Source of the DNA: Planctomycetota bacterium
GTDB lineage: Bacteria > Planctomycetota > Phycisphaerae > WQYP01
Reading direction: 5' to 3'
Assembly (NCBI GenBank): GCA_021831565.1
Contig: JAKBMM010000021.1
Span: 1 to 44,665, forward strand
DNA length: 44,665 bases
Below, piece after piece: positions 17,919-26,476 of this stretch. Both the position numbers and the translations under genes were made by a program. The notes beneath the pieces were generated by a model. That model was not told where the DNA came from and ran no database searches. It was given only the letters and a program-made list of their open reading frames with translations. Positions within the stretch are counted from its first letter, which is position 1; every line of letters starts with the position of its first letter.

Positions 17919-19667
17919 ATGGCGAAGCGCGAATTAAACATTTCTCTGGCGGCCAAATGCCAACTCCTGTTTGGTTTCGCGGTGTTGGTGATCATCGCCG
18001 GCGCTTTGGCTATTCCCTGGCAGCGCATGGAACAACTCGCCGGTCGCCAGCCGTTTGACGAGGCGCGCGTGGCGGCCGATATGGCGCTGCGGGAAATACA
18101 CGTGACTTATCCGTCTTACCCACCACGCATGGCGACGGAGCGCAACCACGGCGTACCCGCCGGAGCGGCGCATAAAATTTCACCGCGGCACAGCCGCAAG
18201 GCGCCGTCGCCACGAGCCGAGAAGCGCTGGAACGCCGCCGGTTTGCCCGGCTTGAACTATCCCCCCCCGCGCCTTATCCCGCTGGCTTCTCCCGGCGTGG
18301 TTCCCCCCACCGCTGGTCCCATCACCGCCCAGGCGGTGCGATTGTTTATTAGTAACGCCGCGCGCCGTCAGTTCGGCCGCCTGGAAAACGCCTTCCAACG
18401 TCGCCCCATCTACCAGTATGCCGCGGCCGTGCGGGCTTCCCAATCGTGCCTCCGCTGTCATGCCCAATGGAAAAGCTGGTTCCGAGAAGTTGGCGTGCCA
18501 TCGCCGCCCGCGGCCACTTTGCCCGTTTCTCCCGCCCCCGGACGGAAAACCAGGATCACCTCCCTGGTCGACCTGCACCCCCTGGTGGCTGTCATCCGTG
18601 TCGCCATGCCCGTGCATGTAAATGCCAACCAGTTCCTCCTGAATCGAATCGTTATCGTGCTGGCCGGGCTTATTGGCGGCGCGCTGGCCATCATCGTGTT
18701 CTATCTGATCACCACGCGACTGATTCTCCAGCCGGTGCGAGTGCTGCGCAACACTGCCGAAAAGGTCGCGCAGGGGGATTTGACGATTCGCTCGGCAATA
18801 TTCACCGGTGACGAATTCCAGCAGCTATCCGAAACCTTCAATGCCATGCTCGGTACTCTCCAGACGTCGCAGAATCAGTTGGAGGCCACCAATCGCAGTC
18901 TCGATACGCGCCTGGACGAGTTGGCCCAGCGCAACGTCGATCTTTTTCAGGCCAACCGCCTCAAAAGCGAGTTTCTCACGAATGTAAGCCATGAATTGCG
19001 CACGCCGCTGAACGTCATCATCGGTTTTACCGAGTTGCTTGGGAGCGACAAACAAGTCACCGGTGACCCGCGCATGGCCCGCTACCTGGAGAACATTCAA
19101 CACAGCGCCCGGCAATTGCTCGAATTAATCAACGATCTGCTCGATTTGGCAAAAATCGAGGCGGGCAAGCTCGTTTTACGGATGGAACGCGTCAACATTC
19201 CCGATATCTGTGAATCGCTGATCAATTTTATGAAGCCTTTGGCCCAGAAAAAAAATATCGAGGCGTCGCTGGCCGTCGAAGGGCAAATTCCGCTGATTCG
19301 CACCGACCCGGGCCGGATTCAGCAGATTCTTTACAACTTTCTTTCCAATGCCATCAAATTCACTCCCCCCGATGGCCGGGTCCGCGTGGTGGTCAGCCTG
19401 TTGGAACCGTCATGGATCAAGGTGACAATCCGTGATACCGGCCCGGGAATTCCTCCGGAACACCAGCGGGATATTTTCGAGAAGTTCCGTCAGCTCGACG
19501 CCTCGGTCACCCGCCAGCACAGCGGCACGGGACTGGGGTTGGCGATCAGCAAAGAACTCGCCGCCATGCTTGGCGCGAAGATTGAATTGGTCAGTGCGTC
19601 CGGCGAAGGCGCCGCCTTCAGTCTGATTATTCCGCTCGCAGCGCCGCCGCCGGCGACGCCGGCGTAG
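17919..19667 (+). CDS. sensor histidine kinase with periplasmic c-type haem motif (DUF3365-like)
   Basis: This 582-residue kinase has a first membrane helix (about residues 10-32), a periplasmic domain of about 200 residues holding a single CLRCH haem-c attachment motif near residues 177-181, a second helix (about 240-265), a HAMP segment (RLILQPVRVLRNTAEKVAQGDL), a coiled segment, a dimerisation domain with the phospho-accepting His in NVSHELRTPLN, and an ATPase domain with N-box NFLSNAIKFT, G1 DTGPGIP, and G2 GTGLGLAI. The sensor resembles the DUF3365/Tll0287 haem domain, implying a redox or gas signal. An unusually Pro/Ala-rich insert lies before the haem motif. No response regulator is encoded nearby, so it is an orphan kinase. 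The start follows the upstream stop by 14 bp. Confidence 0.88.
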   Translation: MAKRELNISLAAKCQLLFGFAVLVIIAGALAIPWQRMEQLAGRQPFDEARVAADMALREIHVTYPSYPPRMATERNHGVPAGAAHKISPRHSRKAPSPRAEKRWNAAGLPGLNYPPPRLIPLASPGVVPPTAGPITAQAVRLFISNAARRQFGRLENAFQRRPIYQYAAAVRASQSCLRCHAQWKSWFREVGVPSPPAATLPVSPAPGRKTRITSLVDLHPLVAVIRVAMPVHVNANQFLLNRIVIVLAGLIGGALAIIVFYLITTRLILQPVRVLRNTAEKVAQGDLTIRSAIFTGDEFQQLSETFNAMLGTLQTSQNQLEATNRSLDTRLDELAQRNVDLFQANRLKSEFLTNVSHELRTPLNVIIGFTELLGSDKQVTGDPRMARYLENIQHSARQLLELINDLLDLAKIEAGKLVLRMERVNIPDICESLINFMKPLAQKKNIEASLAVEGQIPLIRTDPGRIQQILYNFLSNAIKFTPPDGRVRVVVSLLEPSWIKVTIRDTGPGIPPEHQRDIFEKFRQLDASVTRQHSGTGLGLAISKELAAMLGAKIELVSASGEGAAFSLIIPLAAPPPATPA

Positions 19668-19700
19668 CCGTTTCCCATGAGGAACCGTGAATATGCGCGG

Positions 19701-19724
19701 TAATACCGATGCGCATCGGGATTA
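19701..19724. terminator. bidirectional terminator candidate between convergent genes
   Basis: CCGATGCGCATCGG (19706-19719) is a perfect palindrome, extended by TAAT and ATTA arms with one mismatched pair. It lies between the kinase stop and the convergent hldD gene and includes the hldD stop codon. T-rich tails are short. Confidence 0.45.
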
Positions 19725-20687
19725 TTGAACGGCCAGATAATTGACGACATAATCGCGCACGCCATCTTCCAGTTTCGTGAAAGGCTTTTCATATCCGGCC
19801 CGCCGGAGCTTGGCGGTTTGGGCCTGCGTAAAATACTGGTATTTACCGCGCAAGGTTTCGGGCATGTCGATAAACCTGATATCGGGTTTGCGCCCCATGG
19901 CCGTGAACACCGCCGTTACCAGGTCTTTCCATGTTCGCGCCTCGCCGGTGCCGCAGTTGAACAACCCGTTGGTCTCCCGCTGCGCAAGCAAATGCAGCGT
20001 CACATCCACCGCATCCTTCACGTAGATGAAGTCGCGCTTCTGTTGGCCGTCGGCGTAGTCCGGGCGATAGCTTTTGAACAGTTGCACTTGGCCGGTCTGG
20101 AGAATCTGTCCATACGCCTTGTTTATGACGGAGCGCATGTCCTCCTTGTGGTCCTCATAAGGCCCGTACACGTTGAAAAACTTGAGGCCCGCGATTCGCC
20201 CCAGCAGTCCGGTTCGCAGCGCCCACAGGTCAAACATGTGCTTGGAATAACCGTACATGTTCAGCGGCAAGAGCGTCGGCGTGGACGCATCATCATCGTT
20301 GTAGCCCTTGGAGCCGTCGCCATAGGTGGCCGCACTGGAGGCATACACAAACCGCGCGTCGTTTTGCAGGCACCATTCGCACAGGCGGCGCGTATAGTGG
20401 TAATTGTTTTGCGCCAGATAGTCCGCGTCGCGTTCGGTCGTGGCGCTGCAGGCGCCCATGTGGATGACCGCATCCGCGGCCGAGGCTTTCCCCGAGAGAA
20501 CCTGGTTCAGATACGTTTGCGGGTCCAGAAGGTCTTCGTAGCGCAGTCCCACCAGGTTACGCCACTTGCCCTCTTTTCCTAGAGAATCCACCAGCAGGAG
20601 ATTGTCGATGCCGCGGTGGTTGAGCGCCGCGACGATATTCCGCCCGATGAATCCCGCCGCTCCGGTCACCACGATCAATTTCGCCAT
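19722..20687 (-). CDS. hldD: ADP-L-glycero-D-manno-heptose 6-epimerase
   Basis: This 321-residue enzyme inverts C6 of ADP-D-glycero-D-manno-heptose, the last step before heptose goes into LPS inner core. The NADP site is VVTGAAGFIGRNI. HMGACSATTERD is the HldD-specific segment, YASSAATYGDG carries the catalytic Ser, NMYGYSKHMFD holds the catalytic Tyr/Lys pair, and FNVYGPYEDHK and GKYQYFTQAQ are further family stretches. Length matches the family (about 310-330). It is the third gene of a leftward operon, six bp after the adenylyltransferase. Its presence shows an LPS-type outer membrane, as expected for Phycisphaerae. Confidence 0.95.
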   Translation of the reverse strand: MAKLIVVTGAAGFIGRNIVAALNHRGIDNLLLVDSLGKEGKWRNLVGLRYEDLLDPQTYLNQVLSGKASAADAVIHMGACSATTERDADYLAQNNYHYTRRLCEWCLQNDARFVYASSAATYGDGSKGYNDDDASTPTLLPLNMYGYSKHMFDLWALRTGLLGRIAGLKFFNVYGPYEDHKEDMRSVINKAYGQILQTGQVQLFKSYRPDYADGQQKRDFIYVKDAVDVTLHLLAQRETNGLFNCGTGEARTWKDLVTAVFTAMGRKPDIRFIDMPETLRGKYQYFTQAQTAKLRRAGYEKPFTKLEDGVRDYVVNYLAVQ

Positions 20688-20693
20688 GGTTGT

Positions 20694-21188
20694 TTAACCT
20701 TTCTTCCCGTAAACTTGGACGATCTTTTCAATGGTATTGGTCGTGGAACGTCCCTCGACCATATCCGCCAGGACCACCGTGCCGCCGTTGGCTTCCACAA
20801 TCTCGCGCCCGCTGACGTAGTGCGCCCAATCTTTTCCCTTTACCAGCACCTGCGGGAGAATCCGGGCGATCAGGTCTTTCGGCTCCGGTTCATCAAAGTA
20901 CACCACGTAATCCACCGCGCGCAGGGAACCGAGCACATACGCTCGATCTTCCTGGTTGTTGATCGGCCGATCGTTTCCCTTGTTCCGCTTCACCGACGCA
21001 TCCGTGTTGAGTCCCACCACCAGCGCATCGCCCTGGTTGCGGGCAAACATCAGATAGGTCACGTGACCGCGATGCAGAATATCAAAACAGCCGTTGGTGA
21101 ATACCAGTTTTTTGCCCGCGCCAACCAGGCGGTCGCGCTCGGCCCGCATCTGATCGGGCGTTAGTATCATGGGATTTTCCACCCGCAT
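20694..21188 (-). CDS. hldC: D-glycero-beta-D-manno-heptose 1-phosphate adenylyltransferase
   Basis: This 164-residue nucleotidyltransferase joins AMP to heptose 1-phosphate. LVFTNGCFDILHRGHVTYL contains the HxGH-type motif of the cytidylyltransferase superfamily, and RPINNQEDRAYVLGSL and the C-terminal VEGRSTTNTIEKI are the RfaE domain II signatures (the latter the ISTT-like motif). It corresponds to the second half of the Escherichia coli bifunctional HldE, here encoded as its own gene. The start at 21188 follows AAGGAG (21194-21199) by five bases. It lies between the kinase-HAD fusion gene (44 bp upstream) and hldD. Confidence 0.92.
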   Translation of the reverse strand: MRVENPMILTPDQMRAERDRLVGAGKKLVFTNGCFDILHRGHVTYLMFARNQGDALVVGLNTDASVKRNKGNDRPINNQEDRAYVLGSLRAVDYVVYFDEPEPKDLIARILPQVLVKGKDWAHYVSGREIVEANGGTVVLADMVEGRSTTNTIEKIVQVYGKKG

Positions 21189-21232
21189 AAGCACTCCTTC
21201 ATTGTTTTGGCCCGGTCTTCCCTGAATGCCGG

Positions 21233-23158
21233 CTATTGGATGCGGCCGTCCAGTTGCAGCGTCCGCAGCAGCGCGGGAAGCTGACTGAAGTCCGGGACAA
21301 TCAAATCAGCTCCCGCCCGGATCAGCCGGGAACGCTTGGAAGCGTTTAATCCCCAGCGGCGCACTTCGTCGCTGGCTACGCCCACCGTTACTCCGCCGCA
21401 CTTGCGAGTTTCGCGGATCTCCACCGGCCCATCGCCGAACGTAACCAGCTCCGGTCCGGACAATTTATGCTCCCGTATGATCCGCTCCAGCACAAGTTTC
21501 TTGGCCTCCACTTTCACATCGCCCACGGCGCCGAAAATACGATCCTCAAAGCGATGGGCATAGCCCATCGCTTTAGCCTCGGCGATTACGTCGGCCACAT
21601 CCGTGCCGCTGGCCAAATACAGTTTGACCCCGTGCTCCTGCAAGGCCCGCAGCAAGTGCGCGGCGTTCTTTACCTGGAAATCAACCGACTCCAGTTCGCC
21701 ACGCTCCAGCTTGGCCACCCGCAGCTTCACCATCGCCAGCAAATCGTCGTTGTACACTTTCTTATAGGCGGCAGGGTCCAGAATGTCTTGCTCCGGCACG
21801 CATTGGAACCGCCGCACCAGTTGCACCAGGCCGTGCATCTGTACCAGTGTCTGGATGCCGGTGGTCTTGTCGATAAACTGCCGCACGGCGTCAACCACTT
21901 TCAAATAAAGCGATTCCTCGGCATTCTGGTAGCGGGCGCCCAGTACGGCGCGGACCATCATGGGTTCCATGATCTGCTCCCAGCCTTGGCGCAGCGTCGA
22001 AAGCGTGCCATCGTGATCGAAGATGGCATGCCGGATGTGCATGTTGGGAAGTTTGCACACCAGCTCAATCTCCGTATCGGCAAGGTACTGCGCATGCCGC
22101 GCATCTTCCGCCAGGTCCGGCAAGTACACGTAATCCGGCGTCGGACCGACGGCGCGAATTTCCGCCGGGGAAGCTGTTCCCGTGGTCTGCAGCTTCCGCA
22201 CGGTGATCGACGCGGCGATATTGGCCAGCCGCGCGGCTGCCACTGGCTCACTTCCCCCCGCCAATGCCGCCGCAATGGTCGCCGCCACCGTGTCCCCCGC
22301 ACCCACCGTGTCGGTGCGATCCACGATCTGTATGCCCGGCACTTCTTCCACCCGACCACTCTCGGCCACTACCATGCCGCGGTCGCCGCGTGTCACGAAT
22401 ACTGGAAAGCCGGTACGATCCTGGATGACCTGCGCGTAGTGCCGCGCCTGTTTGCCGGTCAGGCGTTCATCCTCCGCTTGCGGCTCGCCGGCGAGCCTGG
22501 CCGCCTCATGCGCATTAAGCTTGAGAATTGCACCCCGGTATTGATCAGGCCGGTGCCGCGAATCTACGATAAATCGGGTTTGGGGATGCCTGGCGATAAT
22601 CCGGTTAAGTTCCGTAATCATCTCCGGTGGACTGCTCCCGGCCGGAATTTGCTGGTTGAGTATCACGGCGGCGCATTCGCCCGCCAAATGATCCAGTTGT
22701 CCCGCCAAGGCGCGGATTGTCTCCGGGCGCAGCCGGTTGAAGGCGCCAAAATCGAACCGGTTCTGTTCCTGTTCGTCCCGGTACGGTTTGGCGTATACCA
22801 TCGTCTGCCAATCGTCTTGGGTATTGAGCAGGGCGGTCGTATCGACCCCGCAGGCCTGCATCTGGCTAATCATTTCATTCCCAAAAATGTCCCGTCCCAC
22901 CACCCCAACCGCCCATACCCGTTTGACGCCCAGGTCCACCAAATTGGCGATCACGTTACCAGCCGCCCCCAGGCTGTACCGCTGCCGGCGCACCCGCCGC
23001 AGCGGAAGGTTGGTCTCCAGCGATCTCTCCTGCTCCTGGGATTCCAGCAGCCAGTAAGCGTCCAGGCAAAAATCTCCAAAAACGGCGATTTGCGTTTGTG
23101 CAATGCCCGCCAGAGATGCCTCCAACCAGCCGTTACCCGAGTTGCGATCATCCGCCAT
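21233..23158 (-). CDS. heptose 7-phosphate kinase (HldA-like) fused to a HAD phosphatase domain
   Basis: This 641-residue two-domain protein is unusual. Residues 1-335 form a PfkB/RfaE domain I kinase, with FGDFCLDAYW and LGAAGNVIANLVDLG near the N-terminus and the anion-hole motif DTVGAGDT at about 283-290; this would phosphorylate C1 of heptose 7-phosphate. Residues 375-641 form a HAD hydrolase: motif I FDHDGTL (D381, D383), motif II LASGTD, a lysine before the last motif, and motif IV FGDGPVE. The following ADP-heptose step needs removal of the 7-phosphate (GmhB in E. coli), and no gmhB is seen here, so the HAD half may do it. The HAD half looks like a capped HAD with a long helical insert rather than the compact GmhB. 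It heads the operon with hldC and hldD. Confidence 0.85.
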   Translation of the reverse strand: MADDRNSGNGWLEASLAGIAQTQIAVFGDFCLDAYWLLESQEQERSLETNLPLRRVRRQRYSLGAAGNVIANLVDLGVKRVWAVGVVGRDIFGNEMISQMQACGVDTTALLNTQDDWQTMVYAKPYRDEQEQNRFDFGAFNRLRPETIRALAGQLDHLAGECAAVILNQQIPAGSSPPEMITELNRIIARHPQTRFIVDSRHRPDQYRGAILKLNAHEAARLAGEPQAEDERLTGKQARHYAQVIQDRTGFPVFVTRGDRGMVVAESGRVEEVPGIQIVDRTDTVGAGDTVAATIAAALAGGSEPVAAARLANIAASITVRKLQTTGTASPAEIRAVGPTPDYVYLPDLAEDARHAQYLADTEIELVCKLPNMHIRHAIFDHDGTLSTLRQGWEQIMEPMMVRAVLGARYQNAEESLYLKVVDAVRQFIDKTTGIQTLVQMHGLVQLVRRFQCVPEQDILDPAAYKKVYNDDLLAMVKLRVAKLERGELESVDFQVKNAAHLLRALQEHGVKLYLASGTDVADVIAEAKAMGYAHRFEDRIFGAVGDVKVEAKKLVLERIIREHKLSGPELVTFGDGPVEIRETRKCGGVTVGVASDEVRRWGLNASKRSRLIRAGADLIVPDFSQLPALLRTLQLDGRIQ

Positions 23159-23322
23159 GAAACCTCTACTCCACCAAAGATCAAAAAATCACCCCGACAC
23201 GCTGCCGGGCCGTTGGTTTAACGGAGTCCTGATATAACATGTTTTACTGCCATTCGCCACGAGATTCGCAAGGGCAACGATGCCCGGCGGCAATTTTTCA
23301 GAAGAATCCGTAGAACGCTCTC

Positions 23323-24312
23323 TTACCAATAACCACGAAGCTCCACGGCGACATAGGGTTGGTTGGCCATCTGCGCCACCGGCGCCAGCGAACGTATGTC
23401 AAAGCCGCGCATAAACTCCTGGTTGAAGGCGTAACCAACGGCCAGGCTCACATCAATCCAAGGTTCGTGGATCAGGCGCAATCCTCCTTCCACCCGGCAG
23501 AATTCCATGAAAAGCCGGGTATTGTCCGGATAGGCGTTGATCTGGTACCCTTCCAAATAGTTCTGAAAATCGCCAAACGCATAGAGACCTTTCGTCAACC
23601 GATAACGAAGCGTGGCTGTGCCGTCGATGGGAACTTCGTACGATACGTTAAGCAGCCAGCGCGGCGCCGGTCGCCACTTGAGATTGTCCGTGGGAAAGCC
23701 GACCAGAAAAGAGAGTGAATGGGTCTGATGCCGCCAACCGAAGCCGGGCAGGGGTACGTCCGGCAACAGCGCGCCATGTCCATAATAATCAAGCGTTAGA
23801 TAGACCTGATTGTGCGGGTTTAGGGTATGGGCCAGTTGCACGTGGCCGATGCCGTAAATCGCCCGCGTATCACCGAACGGGCTGTTCCCGGCGTAACCGG
23901 CGCCTAGAATGATTCCGAGCCGCCAGTTCCGCCAGTGCGCCACCGGCATTCCCAAAACCAGCGATTGATCCGTCAACTGGGTGGGCAGCAGGGGATCATG
24001 GGTGCCCAGGTCGATGTACATGACCCGGTAACCAAGTGTCGGAGCGTATTTGGCCTTCGGATTCAGCCGAATGCGGCCGAACGAGTCATACCAGAAAACG
24101 TGCGATGAGCGCCCGTCGTTGCGTATCCAGCCTTTGTTTTCCTCCAGGAGGTGATCCCACGTCTGAGCCATGGCGGACGTATTCCAGGGATTGAGCGTCA
24201 GCAGGGGTGGCGCATCGGCCGGGGCCGGTTCGGCCCGCGTCAGAACGCCCGCAAGTATTGCCAGACACAACGCGATCATGCACGAACAATATTTTCTTAT
24301 AGATCTACGCAT
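23323..24312 (-). CDS. secreted outer-membrane beta-barrel candidate
   Basis: This 329-residue protein has an N-terminal signal peptide (basic MRRSIRKY, then hydrophobic MIALCLAILAGVL), an acidic and polar first third, and then many alternating strands rich in Tyr, Trp and Gly, such as LGIILGAGYAG, NQVYLTLDYYGHG, HSLSFLVGF, RWLLNVSYEVP and GLRLIHEPWIDVSLAVGY. It ends in VELRGYW, with a terminal aromatic residue as in outer-membrane barrels assembled by BamA. No named family is recognised. It is transcribed toward the heptose operon, 164 bp upstream of the kinase-HAD gene, and follows the TIGR03790 gene on the same strand by 154 bp. Confidence 0.65.
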   Translation of the reverse strand: MRRSIRKYCSCMIALCLAILAGVLTRAEPAPADAPPLLTLNPWNTSAMAQTWDHLLEENKGWIRNDGRSSHVFWYDSFGRIRLNPKAKYAPTLGYRVMYIDLGTHDPLLPTQLTDQSLVLGMPVAHWRNWRLGIILGAGYAGNSPFGDTRAIYGIGHVQLAHTLNPHNQVYLTLDYYGHGALLPDVPLPGFGWRHQTHSLSFLVGFPTDNLKWRPAPRWLLNVSYEVPIDGTATLRYRLTKGLYAFGDFQNYLEGYQINAYPDNTRLFMEFCRVEGGLRLIHEPWIDVSLAVGYAFNQEFMRGFDIRSLAPVAQMANQPYVAVELRGYW

Positions 24313-24466
24313 AATTCATTCACCATGTAACATTTCTGATTCGCAGGAGCGTTCCGCCGCCCCTGGCGCCCCGGGGAGCGGGGGTTGAGCCGGCGGGATT
24401 ATATCCGGTCCGGTTGGGCGGGGCCATGAACAAGCCGCCGGGTTTGAGTAGCGGCGGGAGCAAACC

Positions 24467-26248
24467 TTAACGAGGTGGCGCCGGCGTTTTTCCGCCGGGC
24501 AATTCCAACAGGGCGTTTCGCAGCATGGGATTTGCCTGGAGTTGCTTGCGCGAGATCAGCGGATCCTTTTGGAAGGGATTGTACAAGGGATCACCCACAT
24601 AGGCGATTCGCCAGCCCATCACCGGCGTGGTGAGATAATACACCTCGGCCTGTGTGAACCGTCCCGAGAGCAGCAGTGGGAAGAATTGCGAAGGAAGCGG
24701 AAAAGAGAAAAGATACGGCTCGGCCACCGCGCCGAGGGTTCCGCAGACGCCGTTCTTGAGCAGGTTGATGCACCAGGCGGTATCGGAAGGATTGTGCAGC
24801 GAGTCCAGCTCGAAGCTGGCCACGTGATAGGCCACGGATCCGGGCAGCCATTGGCAACTGTCCACGTAATGGTGCACCGAATACCATCCGCAATAGATCG
24901 CCTCATCCGGGCAGTTTTTGGCCTCCAGCAGCGCCGGCGTGTCGTTGAGCACCACTTTCATGGTCGTATGGGAGCGAATGTAACGCGCCGCGGCGCGGAT
25001 GTTCCGGTCAAAATCGCTGTAGGCGTCCCGGCCGTGCAGCCCGCGCGCGTCGAAATAAGCGACGCCGGAGAGTCCCTTGTTTTGTACCCGGATGGAGCGG
25101 CGAATCATGCCGATGACCATCTTCGGCGAAAGGCCGTCCAGCCGGCTGACCATCATGACCCGTGGATAATCTCTCTTATATTTCAGATGGCTCCATATAT
25201 CGATGCACATCGGGTTGATAAACCAGCGGGGGCCGGCCAACCGGCCGTACCAGAGCATCATTAAGTCGCTGTCGAGCGCGGTGGTGGGACGACGGCTGGA
25301 GAGAAAAACTTCATCCGAGAGGATCTGGCGCGTCAGACCGACGATGCCGAACTCCCGGCGCTGCAGCCGGCGCATTTTCCCGCGATCCTGGCGTCGATTG
25401 CGACGGATGAGCAATTTCACGTAAAGCCGCATCTGGCGCCGGAGAATTTGTTCGCCTCGGACGCGGGCCGCCCGCGCCGGGCCCGCCAGCGGGCTTAGCG
25501 GGTTCACGTGGATCATCGCCAGCAAACCCGCCGGCCCAATGTAGCGTGGGAGCAGCCGCACCAGCCGGCGGTTAAGTTTCGTCTGTTTTCGCGGCGGCGC
25601 GTTCCGGATTTTTTCGATGGTCGCCTGCAGCGCGGTTTGAAAATTTTTCAGCAGCGCGCGGGCCGACGTTGTGGAAATTCCGGCCGGTCGGGACGCCGCC
25701 GGCGCTTTTTGCGAACCCGCCGCGGCGGCGGATGCGGGGCCCGCCGACGATGGATCGTTCTTCTGGCCAAGGCGCTCCAGCCGCCCGATGCCCCGCCGCA
25801 GATCTCTGGCGCAACGCGCCAGTTGCGTGTGCAGGCGGGCCAGTTCCGCCTCGTCTTGCGCCGTGGGCGTTGCCGGCCCCACTTTCAGCGGAACGCCATA
25901 AGTGGTTACCAGGCAGCGGATTTTGCGCTTCAGGTGGCGCATTTGCAGAATCTGTCGGATCGCCCGCGCGACCCGAACATTGTAAAACCCCGCGGTGATG
26001 GTGTCGGCGTTGAAGGGCAGATTCAGAACCAGCAGGTTGGCCGGCGGAATATGGCGCGCCCGGGCGTAGTACCGGGCCACCCGCAACGAGTCGGGGTTAT
26101 TCCCGTTGACGACAATCGCCACCTGTTGCGGGCTTAGACCCCGGACCATACCCGCCCTCGCCAGCCACATTGTCGCGGCCAGGAGCATGAAACCGGCTTT
26201 TCTTACGCCTGTTTTTTTGAACGCCGCGAGACTTCTATTATTTATCAT
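24467..26248 (-). CDS. TIGR03790-family protein
   Basis: This 593-residue protein has an N-terminal hydrophobic segment (about residues 18-34) consistent with export. PQQVAIVVNGNNPDSLRVARYYARARHIP is the start of the TIGR03790 domain and LVTTYGVPLKVG follows, both typical of this uncharacterised family known from planctomycetes, acidobacteria and relatives. An Ala/Arg-rich insert of about 170 residues (about 125-295) separates the two halves. The C-terminal half contains MVSRLDGLS and YCGWYSVHHYVDS and ends with YVGDPLYNPF. Function unknown. The region just upstream (26240-26285) is strikingly AT-rich, with no ribosome site before the ATG. Proline-rich tail. Confidence 0.8.
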   Translation of the reverse strand: MINNRSLAAFKKTGVRKAGFMLLAATMWLARAGMVRGLSPQQVAIVVNGNNPDSLRVARYYARARHIPPANLLVLNLPFNADTITAGFYNVRVARAIRQILQMRHLKRKIRCLVTTYGVPLKVGPATPTAQDEAELARLHTQLARCARDLRRGIGRLERLGQKNDPSSAGPASAAAAGSQKAPAASRPAGISTTSARALLKNFQTALQATIEKIRNAPPRKQTKLNRRLVRLLPRYIGPAGLLAMIHVNPLSPLAGPARAARVRGEQILRRQMRLYVKLLIRRNRRQDRGKMRRLQRREFGIVGLTRQILSDEVFLSSRRPTTALDSDLMMLWYGRLAGPRWFINPMCIDIWSHLKYKRDYPRVMMVSRLDGLSPKMVIGMIRRSIRVQNKGLSGVAYFDARGLHGRDAYSDFDRNIRAAARYIRSHTTMKVVLNDTPALLEAKNCPDEAIYCGWYSVHHYVDSCQWLPGSVAYHVASFELDSLHNPSDTAWCINLLKNGVCGTLGAVAEPYLFSFPLPSQFFPLLLSGRFTQAEVYYLTTPVMGWRIAYVGDPLYNPFQKDPLISRKQLQANPMLRNALLELPGGKTPAPPR

Positions 26249-26476
26249 TTATATATACCAATATAGATTCATTATCTAATATGCGCCATCCGCCATCGCC
26301 GGTGGCGCCCTTTGGCGCCGCGCCGCTGGGGGACGCCGCCGGCGCCGCCCGCCGCGTCTGGAAAATCATAGGCCGGGATGCCCGCCGCCGCCATATTGGA
26401 AGCATTCTTGCGAACCGGTTATGCTTTCCCCGCCGAAACGCCGGCGACTTGATGGCTTGAGAAAAAGGAGAACTCC
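26249..26476. other. divergent promoter region, AT island beside a GC-rich block
   Basis: This 228-bp gap separates the leftward TIGR03790 gene from the rightward sugar kinase. Positions 26250-26282 are almost pure A/T with several TATATA and TATATT strings, and 26285-26390 is nearly all G/C with repeated GCCG and GGCGCC words. AAGGAG just before 26477 serves the kinase. No gene is seen in it. Confidence 0.5.

Noticed and set aside
21467-23221. 584-codon open frame on the plus strand antisense to the kinase-HAD gene
   Set aside because: It mirrors a clearly conserved gene, shows low-complexity His/Arg-rich translation and matches no family; long antisense frames are expected in GC-rich DNA.
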